Assembly: GCA_018623995.1 (NCBI GenBank)
Contig: JAAZUV010000013.1
Span: 1-18,604, forward strand
Length of the DNA stretch: 18,604 bases
Origin: Methanobacteriota archaeon
Lineage (GTDB): Archaea; Thermoplasmatota; Poseidoniia; Poseidoniales; Poseidoniaceae
Reading direction: 5' to 3'
The position numbers were made by a program, and so were the translations under genes. Under the pieces are notes generated by a model. That model ran no database searches. It was not told where the DNA came from and was given only the letters and a program-made list of their open reading frames with translations. The first letter of the stretch is position 1. Each line of letters starts with the position of its first letter. Below, in pieces: positions 1 through 7,746 of the stretch.

Positions 1-3000
1 GAGCCAGTCCGTTTCGGACCAGTCCGTCACGAAGGCTGCTCTCCTTTTCTCCACGGAAGGCAGTACCATCAATTCGACGTCCTTCCATGGCACCGACCTT
101 ACCACCGATCATCTCAAGAACGTGGGCAACGGTCATTCTGGAAGGAATAGCGTGTGGGTTGATGATCAAATCAGGGACGACACCGTCTTGCGTGAACGGC
201 ATATCTTCTGGTTCAACAAGTCGACCGATGACACCCTTCTGTCCGTGACGAGAAGCAAACTTGTCACCAACTTCAGGAACCTTATGACTTCGGACCATGA
301 CGCGAACCAGACGACCAGAGTTGTCGGATTCTGTGACGTAGACGTTGTCGACCCATCCCTTCTCACCGTGGCGAACAAGCATGGATGACTCGCGTCGTTC
401 TTGTGCCATGAGGAAAGCACCGCTGTTGGACTCCTCAAGGAATCGCGGAGGGCTGGTCTTACCGACAAGGACGTCGCCACCCTCGAGATAAGTCTCTGGG
501 AGTGGCAATCCATCGTCTTCGAGGTGGAAGTAAGCTTCTGCTGGCTTCAATCCCTTGACTTCTGTCAACTTGTTACCAGGCTTCTCGATCTCCTCGACTT
601 GACCGCCTGGGAATCGACGTCGCTCAGCGTTGTAGGTTCGGTTGAAGGTTGAACGTCCAAGTCCACGGTCAACGGATGCACGGTTCATGATGACAGCGTC
701 TTGCATGTTGTAACCGTGCAGGGACATGATGGCAACAATGAAGTTCTGGCCACCAGGTCGCTCATCGAAGTTCGTGGTTCGCATAGCGTCAGTTCGAACA
801 ATCGAACGGTGTGGGTAGTGTAGAATATGCGCACGTGTGTCTGGGCGTAGACGGTAATTGGCGCTTGGCAAACCAAGCGATTGCTTGACCATCGCAGTAC
901 CACCAGTAACACGAGGGGTTGAGTTGTGTTCTGGGTATGGAATCAACGAAGCACAAACACCGAGGACGAGTTGTGGGTCGATTTCGACGTGTGTGTGCTC
1001 AGATGAGTAGAGCAATGGAACATCGAATTTTGCGATTTCAATGCTACCGTTTGGCATTCGAACCTCTGCTTCGAGGGAAGCAGATTCGACACCAGGTTCA
1101 CCAAGGTTGACCCATCGAATGTTTTCGTGGGTTACTGGACGGCCAGCGAGTGGGCCTTCAGGAACAGTCTCTGGTAGAACGAACGGCCGTGGAGCAATGT
1201 AGAGGTCTTCTTCTTCCTCAGCATCGACCCATTCAACGATTCCATCGATAACCAAGTCGCGGAAAGTGATGTTTCCTGCAGCAAGATCGTTGAGATGGCT
1301 GTTCTCAAGACGAGGCGTACCATCGTAAAGAATCAATAGAGGACGAAGGATTCGACCCTTGTCTGTGTTAATGAAAATATCGCGGTTTTCGGTATCGTGT
1401 CGGATGGAAACCTCCGATGGGATGGTTCCACGACGTCGGCTGTTCTTGAACTGGGAAAGAAGGTTCTTTCCGTTCTTGTGCATACCGTAAATATCACCGT
1501 TGACGTGAATTCGATCACCATCGGTCCAATCCTTTGGCTGGTAGACGTCGAGTTCGTCAAGTCGCTCACGGATCTCTTGTGGGTCGACTTCTTCAGAGAT
1601 GTCGACCATTTGTGCTGCGTTCTTGACCAGTCCACAATTTTGTCCTTCAGGTGTCTCGTTTGGACAGAGACGGCCCCACTGTGTAGGGTGAAGGTCACGG
1701 GCCTCGAAGTGAGGTTGACTGCGAACCAGTGGCGAGGTGACACGTCGCATGTGAGAAAGCGATGCAAGGTAAGTTGTTCGGTCGAGCAATTGACTGACAC
1801 CAGATCGTCCACCGACCCAGTTACCTGTGGCAAGAGCGTGGAGAATCTTTGACGAGAGAACATCAGGTCGCAGACACGATGTGATCTTGAGCTCTCGCTT
1901 GCGGTTGTGATGACGCTCGAGTTGGTACTTGAGGTCACGAGCGAGTTGTCCGGATGAAACACGGAACAAGTCTTCGATGAGGTCTCCAGCAAGACGAACA
2001 CGCTTGTTAGCGTAGTGGTCCTTGTCGTTTGGTTCCTTGTCGTTCAGAGCCATCTCAAGGACTTGGCGAACGATACGTCCGAGGAAGATAGCCTTCTTCT
2101 TTCGGTCTTCAGGTTGGTCACCCAAGTGAGGAAGGAGTTCACGGTCGAGAAGTTGGTTAACACGAGCTTCACGGTATTCCTTTTGTTGCCCAGCTGCGAA
2201 TTTCTTCTGCAACCACTCATATGCCTCAGGCTCGCTCTTAACTTCAAACTCTTCGTTGTCGTTGACTTCGTTGATGTTCGCAACAATGAACTTGAACGTC
2301 TCTTGTGGACCAGAGATAGCGGTAAACACTTCCTGATCGTTTTCGATACCGAGGGCACGCATGAGGAGAACAACAGGAATCGGGGTGGTTCCAGCTGTGC
2401 TGACCTTGACCATGAGCATACCATCTCGGCGCTTTTCAACGGTGAGCGGTTTACGCATACCGTTCTTCTGCGAGAAGATCTTTGCAACTTCAGTTCGCTT
2501 TGCGGTTCGCTTGTTGATTTCAACCGTTACACGGTTTGGTGCAAGGTCTTCCATCGAGATAAGAACACGCTCGGTTCCGTTGATGATGAAGTAGCCACCT
2601 GGGTCGAGCGGATCCTCGCCCTTGTCTCGAAGAAGGTCTGCGAGAAGCGCTGCGTCTTCAGGGGACTTGGTTGGCTCGAGCGCACGTCCATCAGCGATGT
2701 GACTTGGGTGAAGGTGACATCGTCGAGAGCGAACCATGATCGGGATGGCTCCAACTTGGACGCCTTCTTCAGGGAAGGAAGCGACACCGTTGCGGTAAAT
2801 GGTGAAGTCGATGGTTACAGGTGACTGATAGGTCAACTTTCGCAGTCGACATTCCATTGGCGAGGCGTTGTGGTAGGAACCGTTGGCTTCTCGAATGTTT
2901 GGTGCACCGAGTGTGATGTTCTTCATTCGAATGACGATGTCTTGGTCAGCAACGTCGAGTTTGATGTAACCACCGAGGTCGTCAATGATTTCTTCATCGG

Positions 3001-3139
3001 TACCAACACGAATGTTTCGAATGATGCGCTCCATGCGGGACAGTTGGTTGTCAGTGGAAGGAATACAGTCGTTGTAAGAAGCGAGTTGGTGGTTAACAAG
3101 GCTTCGTTCTCGGAAAAATGATTCAATAATTTCTTGCAT
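1..3139 (-). CDS. rpoB: DNA-directed RNA polymerase subunit B, unsplit (3' end outside window)
   Basis: This is the second-largest catalytic subunit of archaeal RNA polymerase. The reading frame from ATG at 3139 is open without a stop to the left edge, giving about 1046 residues; I translated it throughout. Diagnostic motifs in order are CPNETPEGQNCGLVKN (about residue 490), GYNMQDAVIMNRAS (about 805), and GDKFASRHGQKGVIG followed by the EDMPF and NPHAIPSRMT blocks (about 955-1015). The parts corresponding to B'' and B' lie in one chain, unlike the split subunits of methanogens and haloarchaea and like Thermoplasmata-type lineages. The C-terminal portion, including the clamp-contacting end, is off the window. 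It starts 16 nt after the rpoH stop, with GGAG upstream as a possible ribosome binding site, so rpoH-rpoB are probably one transcript. Identity is essentially certain. Confidence 0.97.
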   Translation of the reverse strand, partial: MQEIIESFFRERSLVNHQLASYNDCIPSTDNQLSRMERIIRNIRVGTDEEIIDDLGGYIKLDVADQDIVIRMKNITLGAPNIREANGSYHNASPMECRLRKLTYQSPVTIDFTIYRNGVASFPEEGVQVGAIPIMVRSRRCHLHPSHIADGRALEPTKSPEDAALLADLLRDKGEDPLDPGGYFIINGTERVLISMEDLAPNRVTVEINKRTAKRTEVAKIFSQKNGMRKPLTVEKRRDGMLMVKVSTAGTTPIPVVLLMRALGIENDQEVFTAISGPQETFKFIVANINEVNDNEEFEVKSEPEAYEWLQKKFAAGQQKEYREARVNQLLDRELLPHLGDQPEDRKKKAIFLGRIVRQVLEMALNDKEPNDKDHYANKRVRLAGDLIEDLFRVSSGQLARDLKYQLERHHNRKRELKITSCLRPDVLSSKILHALATGNWVGGRSGVSQLLDRTTYLASLSHMRRVTSPLVRSQPHFEARDLHPTQWGRLCPNETPEGQNCGLVKNAAQMVDISEEVDPQEIRERLDELDVYQPKDWTDGDRIHVNGDIYGMHKNGKNLLSQFKNSRRRGTIPSEVSIRHDTENRDIFINTDKGRILRPLLILYDGTPRLENSHLNDLAAGNITFRDLVIDGIVEWVDAEEEEDLYIAPRPFVLPETVPEGPLAGRPVTHENIRWVNLGEPGVESASLEAEVRMPNGSIEIAKFDVPLLYSSEHTHVEIDPQLVLGVCASLIPYPEHNSTPRVTGGTAMVKQSLGLPSANYRLRPDTRAHILHYPHRSIVRTDAMRTTNFDERPGGQNFIVAIMSLHGYNMQDAVIMNRASVDRGLGRSTFNRTYNAERRRFPGGQVEEIEKPGNKLTEVKGLKPAEAYFHLEDDGLPLPETYLEGGDVLVGKTSPPRFLEESNSGAFLMAQERRESSMLVRHGEKGWVDNVYVTESDNSGRLVRVMVRSHKVPEVGDKFASRHGQKGVIGRLVEPEDMPFTQDGVVPDLIINPHAIPSRMTVAHVLEMIGGKVGAMEGRRIDGTAFRGEKESSLRDGLVRNGLA

Positions 3140-3155
3140 AATATCAACTCCAGTT

Positions 3156-3803
3156 TCAACTGCCCTCCACGATGAGGCGATAAGCTACTGCACTACCAGC
3201 AGACTTTGAGTGGCGTACGACTTTCAAAACACGGTCAGCAATCCAACCGGCCGCCAATGGGCGGTGATCAGGGTTGGCTGCAAGAGCAGCATTGTCGATG
3301 ATTTCCGCTGCTTCCTTGATGGCTTGAACAACCGGGTCTGAAATGAGGACCTTTGGTAGCAACTCCTTTGCGAGGCGAGGGTTACCGTCTTCGTCCAGTT
3401 CTTCGAGGCCCCATGGGGAGAGTTCGTCTCGTTCGATAGCGTATTGTTCATCAGCAGTGATGTTTGCACTACCGAGGAGTTCTTGGTGGGGAACCAACTC
3501 GTGGTTCAGAGGATTGAATCGGATGGTTGCTTCTGGACGGTCGAACTCGTCCAAGGCCTTGGAAGAAATGGTGATTTTCTTGCTCTTCTTGATGCGAGAG
3601 CGTCGGTTGCCTTGATCGGCAATAATTTGCATAATTTTGGTGAAAGATTCGCTGTCTTTAGCGATGCCAAGAATCTTTGCGATTTCGTCGGCAGGCATAC
3701 TTTTGATGTCGGCCATGTTGCGGTCCGTAGCCAATTTGTGGGCGTATTCATCGGAGACTCCGAGTTCAATTAACCGTTTTTTTGTTGCGCTCTTTACTAC
3801 CAT
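3156..3803 (-). CDS. rpoH: RNA polymerase subunit H (RPB5 C-terminal-like) with large N-terminal extension
   Basis: This is a small assembly/DNA-entry subunit of archaeal RNA polymerase, homologous to the C-terminal domain of eukaryotic RPB5. The core is recognisable in three pieces: NHELVPHQELL (residues 100-110), LPKVLISDPVVQAI (149-162) and RVLKVVRHSKSAGSAVAYRLIV (ending near 212). The protein is 215 residues, whereas typical archaeal RpoH is about 75-85. About 95 residues precede the core; they are helical, with a helix-hairpin-helix-like pattern (residues 8-46) and a basic stretch (67-76). Two further segments, about 111-148 and about 163-190, separate the conserved core blocks. ATG 3803 is preceded by GGGGTGA six bases upstream, which supports this start. 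It lies directly upstream of rpoB, the usual archaeal order. The core identity is firm; the role of the extra sequence is unknown. Confidence 0.93.
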   Translation of the reverse strand: MVVKSATKKRLIELGVSDEYAHKLATDRNMADIKSMPADEIAKILGIAKDSESFTKIMQIIADQGNRRSRIKKSKKITISSKALDEFDRPEATIRFNPLNHELVPHQELLGSANITADEQYAIERDELSPWGLEELDEDGNPRLAKELLPKVLISDPVVQAIKEAAEIIDNAALAANPDHRPLAAGWIADRVLKVVRHSKSAGSAVAYRLIVEGS

Positions 3804-3809
3804 CCAACG

Positions 3810-3816
3810 TCACCCC
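3810..3816 (-). promoter_or_regulatory. Shine-Dalgarno site of rpoH
   Basis: On the minus strand this reads GGGGTGA, six bases before ATG 3803. It supports the long N-terminal form of RpoH being real, since no internal Met near the conserved core has to be used. Confidence 0.65.
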
Positions 3817-3851
3817 GCACTGCCCTCAACGTTGCACTGCGGCGCAGTAGG

Positions 3852-3925
3852 CGGGCCCGACGGGGTTCGAACCCGCGACCATCGGGTTAAAAGCCCGACG
3901 CTCTACCTGACTGAGCTACAGGCCC
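3852..3925 (-). tRNA. tRNA-Lys (anticodon UUU)
   Basis: A 74-nt cloverleaf folds by eye on the minus strand. The 7-bp acceptor stem is GGGCCUG/CGGGCCC, with one U-G pair. The D arm is GCUC/GAGC. The anticodon stem UCGGG/CCCGA carries the loop CUUUUAA, so the anticodon is UUU. The T arm is GCGGG/CCCGU with the loop UUCGAAC. The discriminator base is G, and CCA is not encoded (CCT follows), as expected in archaea. It lies 48 nt upstream of rpoH on the same strand with no T-run between them, so read-through into rpoH-rpoB is possible. Confidence 0.96.
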
Positions 3926-3966
3926 AACGTTGCTTCTTGGGCTCTCCATGCGAACTACCCTCCCTT

Positions 3967-3976
3967 CTTATACTTT
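3967..3976 (-). promoter_or_regulatory. TATA-like box upstream of tRNA-Lys
   Basis: On the minus strand this reads AAAGTATAAG. Its centre is about 46 bp before the mature tRNA 5' end, so a start site about 26 bp downstream would leave a leader of roughly 20 nt. It could drive the tRNA and perhaps rpoH-rpoB. Confidence 0.5.
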
Positions 3977-4016
3977 ACCGATGAAAAAACTCACTTCAAT
4001 GGTTGTGAGAAACGCT

Positions 4017-4024
4017 CTTTTAGG
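4017..4024 (+). promoter_or_regulatory. Possible TATA-like box of the methyltransferase-biotin ligase gene
   Basis: CTTTTAGG lies about 34 bp before ATG 4055, and GAGG at 4045-4048 lies six bases before the same ATG. The spacing fits an archaeal promoter followed by a very short leader. The match to a TATA consensus is weak, so this is tentative. Confidence 0.3.
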
Positions 4025-4054
4025 ACCGTTCATTGATTTTCTCTGAGGACCGAA

Positions 4055-5470
4055 ATGTTCGAACCTGAAAACGCCCTAAATGAGATTCATTTTTTGAATC
4101 GGAATGATGGTCAAGTTCGAACGTGGAATTCTCTGGAACTGTTCATCCCACCGACCGTCTATCCACCAAGGGAAGATACCGATTTATTGAACGAGGTCTT
4201 GAAAACCATTCCACCATTTGGAACAAAGAATCTTCTCGAGATTGGTTCAGGATCAGGCGCTCTCTCAATCAACGCTGCAACGTTGGGGTGGAATGTCGAC
4301 GCCTGTGACATCAACCCGTTCGCTGTAGCAGCCACACAACACAACGCGGCAGAAGCAGGTCTTGAAGTCACCGTGAGGGAAGGGGGAATCGGCCCTCTTG
4401 GCGATGGTGGTTTAGCTTGGCAACCTGGCACATACGACGTTGTACTGTGGAATATGCCTTACATCTCCCCAGACGAAATCGGCGATCAACTCCTTGGACC
4501 ACTTGAGGAGGCTGCCTTGATCGATACACACCCAGAGGGTTTGTTGACTGTGTTTGCACGAACGATGGCGAACAATCTGTTGTGTAAAATGAACGGTATT
4601 GCTTTGCTCGTTTGCCGGGAACATGTTGGCTGGCGGCGTAGTATCGATATTTTACGACAGCACGGTCTTGCTGCCCGAATTGTTCGAACGCACACCTTCG
4701 ACGACGAGGAAGCCATACACGTGCTGGCTGCTTGGCATCCGTTCGTATCGAACAAGCATCATCGAGTTCGTGAAATCGATTCGACCAATGCTGAATTGTT
4801 GCGTGGCCAATACGCACCAGGTGACTCGCTGACTGCTCAGATACAAACCAACGGCAGAGGACGTCACGGACGAACATGGCATGATTATCCTCAGTCGTTC
4901 AAAGGCTCTTGGGTTCTTGATCACAGGGGCCTTGCTTCCATTGACCTCAACATGCAGTTCTTCGTTGCACACGAGATCGGACATGCACTAAGGTTGAACA
5001 AACAGAACATCGAACAGTTGAACATCAAATGGCCCAACGACCTACTCCTCAGAGAAACAACAGATCGGCGGTGGAGAAAATTTGGAGGAATCTTGTTCCA
5101 GTCCTACTCCAAGGGAAGCGAGCAACGCATGGTACTTGGACTAGGAATAAACACAGCCACCGACAATCTCAGCGAAGGACAAGGTTCCCTTGCTCAGCTC
5201 AGAATTGAGATCTCAAATTCGGAACTCTTTGCAATCTTGAACGCTGTTGTCGCATCCATCTTTGAAGCTAAACATGCTGCCATCGAAGCAGGAAAGGAAC
5301 AACAAGGAGTCAACGATGATATTGTCCTCAGAGACTGCATCTATAGAAAAAAATTGTGCACTCTCATCGACATACAATCGACAAACGTTACCCTCAAGGA
5401 TGAATCTGGACATTGCTTCTCAGTCGATGATGATGCTCAAATTGAGTGGATTAACCTTCATCCTCAATGA
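4055..5470 (+). CDS. Fusion: HemK/PrmC-like methyltransferase + BirA-type biotin-protein ligase
   Basis: This is one 471-residue protein with two enzyme domains. Residues 1 to about 230 form a class I SAM methyltransferase. They carry VYPPREDTDLL (36-45 region), the SAM loop LEIGSGSGAL (61-70), the acidic DINP (85-88) and NMPY (133-136). NMPY corresponds to the NPPY substrate motif of HemK/PrmC glutamine methyltransferases that act on release factors, with Met replacing one Pro. Residues about 235-468 form a complete biotin-protein ligase: GRGRHGRTW (267-275, biotinyl-AMP site), KWPNDLL (325-331), KFGGIL (342-347) and GLGIN (362-366), then a small C-terminal beta domain. There is no stop or frameshift between the halves. 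GAGG lies six bases before ATG 4055. There is no N-terminal DNA-binding domain of the bacterial BirA repressor type. The ligase should load biotin onto acyl-CoA carboxylase carriers. The last 20 bp overlap the convergent gene. Both domain calls are strong; the methyltransferase substrate is inferred. Confidence 0.88.
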   Translation: MFEPENALNEIHFLNRNDGQVRTWNSLELFIPPTVYPPREDTDLLNEVLKTIPPFGTKNLLEIGSGSGALSINAATLGWNVDACDINPFAVAATQHNAAEAGLEVTVREGGIGPLGDGGLAWQPGTYDVVLWNMPYISPDEIGDQLLGPLEEAALIDTHPEGLLTVFARTMANNLLCKMNGIALLVCREHVGWRRSIDILRQHGLAARIVRTHTFDDEEAIHVLAAWHPFVSNKHHRVREIDSTNAELLRGQYAPGDSLTAQIQTNGRGRHGRTWHDYPQSFKGSWVLDHRGLASIDLNMQFFVAHEIGHALRLNKQNIEQLNIKWPNDLLLRETTDRRWRKFGGILFQSYSKGSEQRMVLGLGINTATDNLSEGQGSLAQLRIEISNSELFAILNAVVASIFEAKHAAIEAGKEQQGVNDDIVLRDCIYRKKLCTLIDIQSTNVTLKDESGHCFSVDDDAQIEWINLHPQ

Positions 5471-5957
5471 TGGCATCAAGAACAACGTCTTCTTTGTCCT
5501 CAACTTCTGATTTCTTCTTCAGCACACCTGCAGTGGTGATGAGCGCACCAAGAATGTAAGGAAGGAAATTCAGGAAATAGACACGATCTAAATCGACGTC
5601 AACCTCTCCAGTGGCGCTCAGTTCAAGCCAAACTTTCCATGCGAGTTTACCTCCTTTCGATTCGTAAGAGACTTCAGCCGGTGTAATCCTATCTGCGTAC
5701 AAGGTTTGATCCACAACCTTTTCATCATCCTCAAAGATTTCGATACGGACCTCCGATTCCTCTTCCGTTACTGCGGAGATTGTGAGTACATCACCAGAGA
5801 AGGATTGCGACGTTCCCTCAAGTGGTTCATCCTCAGGATTCATCTTCACAGGGATGTCCCATTCTTGGATGAACAGTGTTCCAATCAGGAGTGAAACACC
5901 GATGAGCAACAGAACGTCTCCAAACTTCAACGGGGGCGCTGTCCCTCCACCGGCCAT
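5451..5957 (-). CDS. Small two-helix membrane protein with acidic tail, unknown function
   Basis: I do not recognise this 168-residue family. It has a hydrophobic helix at about 15-30, then about 95 residues that are acidic and beta-rich (31-126), a second helix at about 127-146, and a charged KKKSEVEDKED tail. With two helices the middle domain would face outside and both ends would be cytoplasmic. It begins 35 nt after the probable pop5 gene on the same strand, so the two may be co-transcribed. Its 3' end overlaps the biotin ligase gene by 20 bp in convergent orientation. No clear ribosome binding site is seen. Its length, composition and intact frame support a real gene. Confidence 0.75.
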   Translation of the reverse strand: MAGGGTAPPLKFGDVLLLIGVSLLIGTLFIQEWDIPVKMNPEDEPLEGTSQSFSGDVLTISAVTEEESEVRIEIFEDDEKVVDQTLYADRITPAEVSYESKGGKLAWKVWLELSATGEVDVDLDRVYFLNFLPYILGALITTAGVLKKKSEVEDKEDVVLDAIIEDEG

Positions 5958-5992
5958 GGAATGTCCACACGAGAGAGGGTCAAAAGTGTGTC

Positions 5993-6358
5993 TTACCTTC
6001 GGCGAGGCTTCGGCATCCCTAGGCGTTCACGCACCAACCGAATTTTTCCGGACGATGTTAGCGACATCAAACCATCCTGATCGTGTGATTCGAGTATGTT
6101 CCTCACATCTTTGTATTGCGACAAGAGGACACAAATGATAGCAAAACCAACATTGTCCGTTCTCTTTTGGAACGAACGGGCAGCAAGAGCCGCCTCACTG
6201 TCACCCGGATGAAAATCGTACAATTTGATCCGATAAGAAGCAAAAGGCGAGCTTTCCAATGCGCTCGTCAAGTCCTCTCTTGATCGAACAGAAGAAGGAA
6301 GAGCAATTCCAACCCAACGGCGCTTCGGCCGCTTGGCTTTGGATACCTTTCCTGCCAT
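5993..6358 (-). CDS. Probable ribonuclease P protein subunit Pop5 (Rnp2)
   Basis: This is a 121-residue basic protein if it starts at the Met at 6358. The frame extends upstream to 6466, but that would run into the divergent gene, and a Lys/Arg-rich start (MAGKVSKAKRPKRRW) fits the family. By eye the layout matches archaeal Pop5: KRPKRRWVGIAL for the first strand (Pop5 has KKRYIAF), a middle segment with NVGFAIICVLLSQYKDVRNIL where Pop5 has GIIR plus a helix, and a C-terminal SSGKIRLVRERLG where Pop5 has VSGTIKRLKRK. Pop5 is a protein cofactor of RNase P, which matures tRNA 5' ends. The usual neighbours (Rpp30, proteasome or exosome genes) are absent. The similarity is a pattern-level match only, so the assignment is moderate. 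The coding status is good. Confidence 0.55.
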   Translation of the reverse strand: MAGKVSKAKRPKRRWVGIALPSSVRSREDLTSALESSPFASYRIKLYDFHPGDSEAALAARSFQKRTDNVGFAIICVLLSQYKDVRNILESHDQDGLMSLTSSGKIRLVRERLGMPKPRRR

Positions 6359-6441
6359 GCTTTGCCCATATCGCTCTGCCTCATGTAGATATGGTCGCAA
6401 CGATTGAACACCCTTTAGAACCAAGGCCATGACAGACCAAC

Positions 6442-7746
6442 ATGGAGGAGACCAAGCCGTTGACAAAATTGTCGCTGCTCAAGAGTCTGTTATCGCCAGC
6501 GACGTTCCCTCATTTACTGATGATGGCACTAGCGTCGATTGCCTTGTTTGTTCTAGCAAGAATGGAAGCAGAAGTCTGGTCCGCCTACGGATTCATCGGC
6601 TTTAGCGTCGCATACCTATGCCTTGCACCACTCTCCAAAAACGAGCGTCTCGGAGGCTTGCTCAGATACAATACAGACGAAGAGTCTGGCCATAAACCAC
6701 CACTTACTGCACGATTCAAGATTCTTCTGTTACCGATTGTCCTCGGAGGAATTTTCGTCGCCCTCATTTACATCATCTTTGGCGAGAGTGGCGTTTTTTC
6801 GCAAATTGGATCCTTCCTTCCGGCAACACTTGGCGGTCTTTTCGTCCTATGGGCGGTTGCCCAAGGTCGATTCTTTGGACTAGCAACCATGAATGCCATC
6901 AATGTATCAGAGGAAGGACAAAGCAATCCAGACGGATATTCCCCTGTTCCCTCACTCGTCATGACATCAACGCTCGTCGTTGTCATGACCTTCGCAGTGA
7001 CCGAAGGACTTCGTTTCGTTTTGGGAAGCGACTCGTTCAGTGTTTGGCCCTACCTCTTTTCGTTTGCAGTCTACGGATTGTGCATCTATGCTACGTGGGG
7101 TCAACGAAAAGAAGCATCACTTCATTCAGTCACGCACGTCGTTGCAAGAAAGTGGTTTTGGGCGACACAGTTGTTCATCACTTGGCACGTGCTCAGCATT
7201 TTCAGAAGCATCGATTCTGCATCAACAGATACGCTCATTTTCATTGAAGAACTGCTTCTGATGATTGTCACGGTTTTCCTTGCAATCTGGGCTCTAACGA
7301 GTAAAGGTGAGGGTTCGGAATCCACCCTTTTCACACGCGACAATGCGCTGTTCTGGGGCGTTGCTTTCGGATACGCCTACGCTGGTAGTGTTGCAATGAT
7401 CACCTCGGTTATGGATGACGTTCGAACTGTTCTCATCGGTGGGCACATCCTTGTCGTAGCTACGGTGATGTGGTCGCAGCGAAGCATGCTGGAAGCGAGA
7501 ACAAACCGCATCAACAGCGACCGAGGCATCGTCCAATCTGTGATCGATTTGGAAATAAAGGAACCATCAACTGAACCTTCACCATCTGACACCGAAGTCG
7601 ATGATAAGCAACATTCAGCACCACAGATTCAGGAAGAAGCCCCGAACCAGGAAGAAAGCATCGGCGATCCAGTCGATTGGAATCAAACACCTGAATCGCT
7701 GGGTGATGAGACGCAATGGGACGATGAAATCGAACTACTGGATTAA
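6442..7746 (+). CDS. Polytopic membrane protein (about 10 helices) with acidic cytoplasmic tail, unknown function
   Basis: I do not recognise this 434-residue protein. About ten hydrophobic segments are visible, near residues 23-40, 46-63, 92-113, 124-141, 169-190, 200-219, 235-254, 263-285, 302-322 and 328-345. They are followed by a hydrophilic tail of about 85 residues rich in Glu, Asp, Ser and Pro (residues 347-434). An even number of helices would put both termini on the same side, probably the cytoplasm. There are no obvious transporter signature, catalytic motif or signal peptide. It is transcribed divergently from the Pop5-like gene, with 83 bp between the chosen starts. Its TAA stop shares TTAA with the TAA of the convergent FtsZ-like gene. 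The gene is certainly real, but the function is unknown. Confidence 0.85.
   Translation: MEETKPLTKLSLLKSLLSPATFPHLLMMALASIALFVLARMEAEVWSAYGFIGFSVAYLCLAPLSKNERLGGLLRYNTDEESGHKPPLTARFKILLLPIVLGGIFVALIYIIFGESGVFSQIGSFLPATLGGLFVLWAVAQGRFFGLATMNAINVSEEGQSNPDGYSPVPSLVMTSTLVVVMTFAVTEGLRFVLGSDSFSVWPYLFSFAVYGLCIYATWGQRKEASLHSVTHVVARKWFWATQLFITWHVLSIFRSIDSASTDTLIFIEELLLMIVTVFLAIWALTSKGEGSESTLFTRDNALFWGVAFGYAYAGSVAMITSVMDDVRTVLIGGHILVVATVMWSQRSMLEARTNRINSDRGIVQSVIDLEIKEPSTEPSPSDTEVDDKQHSAPQIQEEAPNQEESIGDPVDWNQTPESLGDETQWDDEIELLD

Noticed and set aside
1333..2001. 222-residue minus-strand frame that would suggest rpoB is broken.
   Set aside because: It is in another frame of the same strand. The rpoB frame from 3139 reads through to the window edge without a stop.
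2015..2824. Long plus-strand reading frame (269 residues) in the first 3 kb.
   Set aside because: It is antisense to rpoB, whose continuous frame carries the conserved RNA polymerase motifs; the plus-strand product has no recognisable features.
3804..3851. Terminator between tRNA-Lys and rpoH.
   Set aside because: No T-run or clear hairpin is present in the 48 bp on the minus strand, so no terminator is called.
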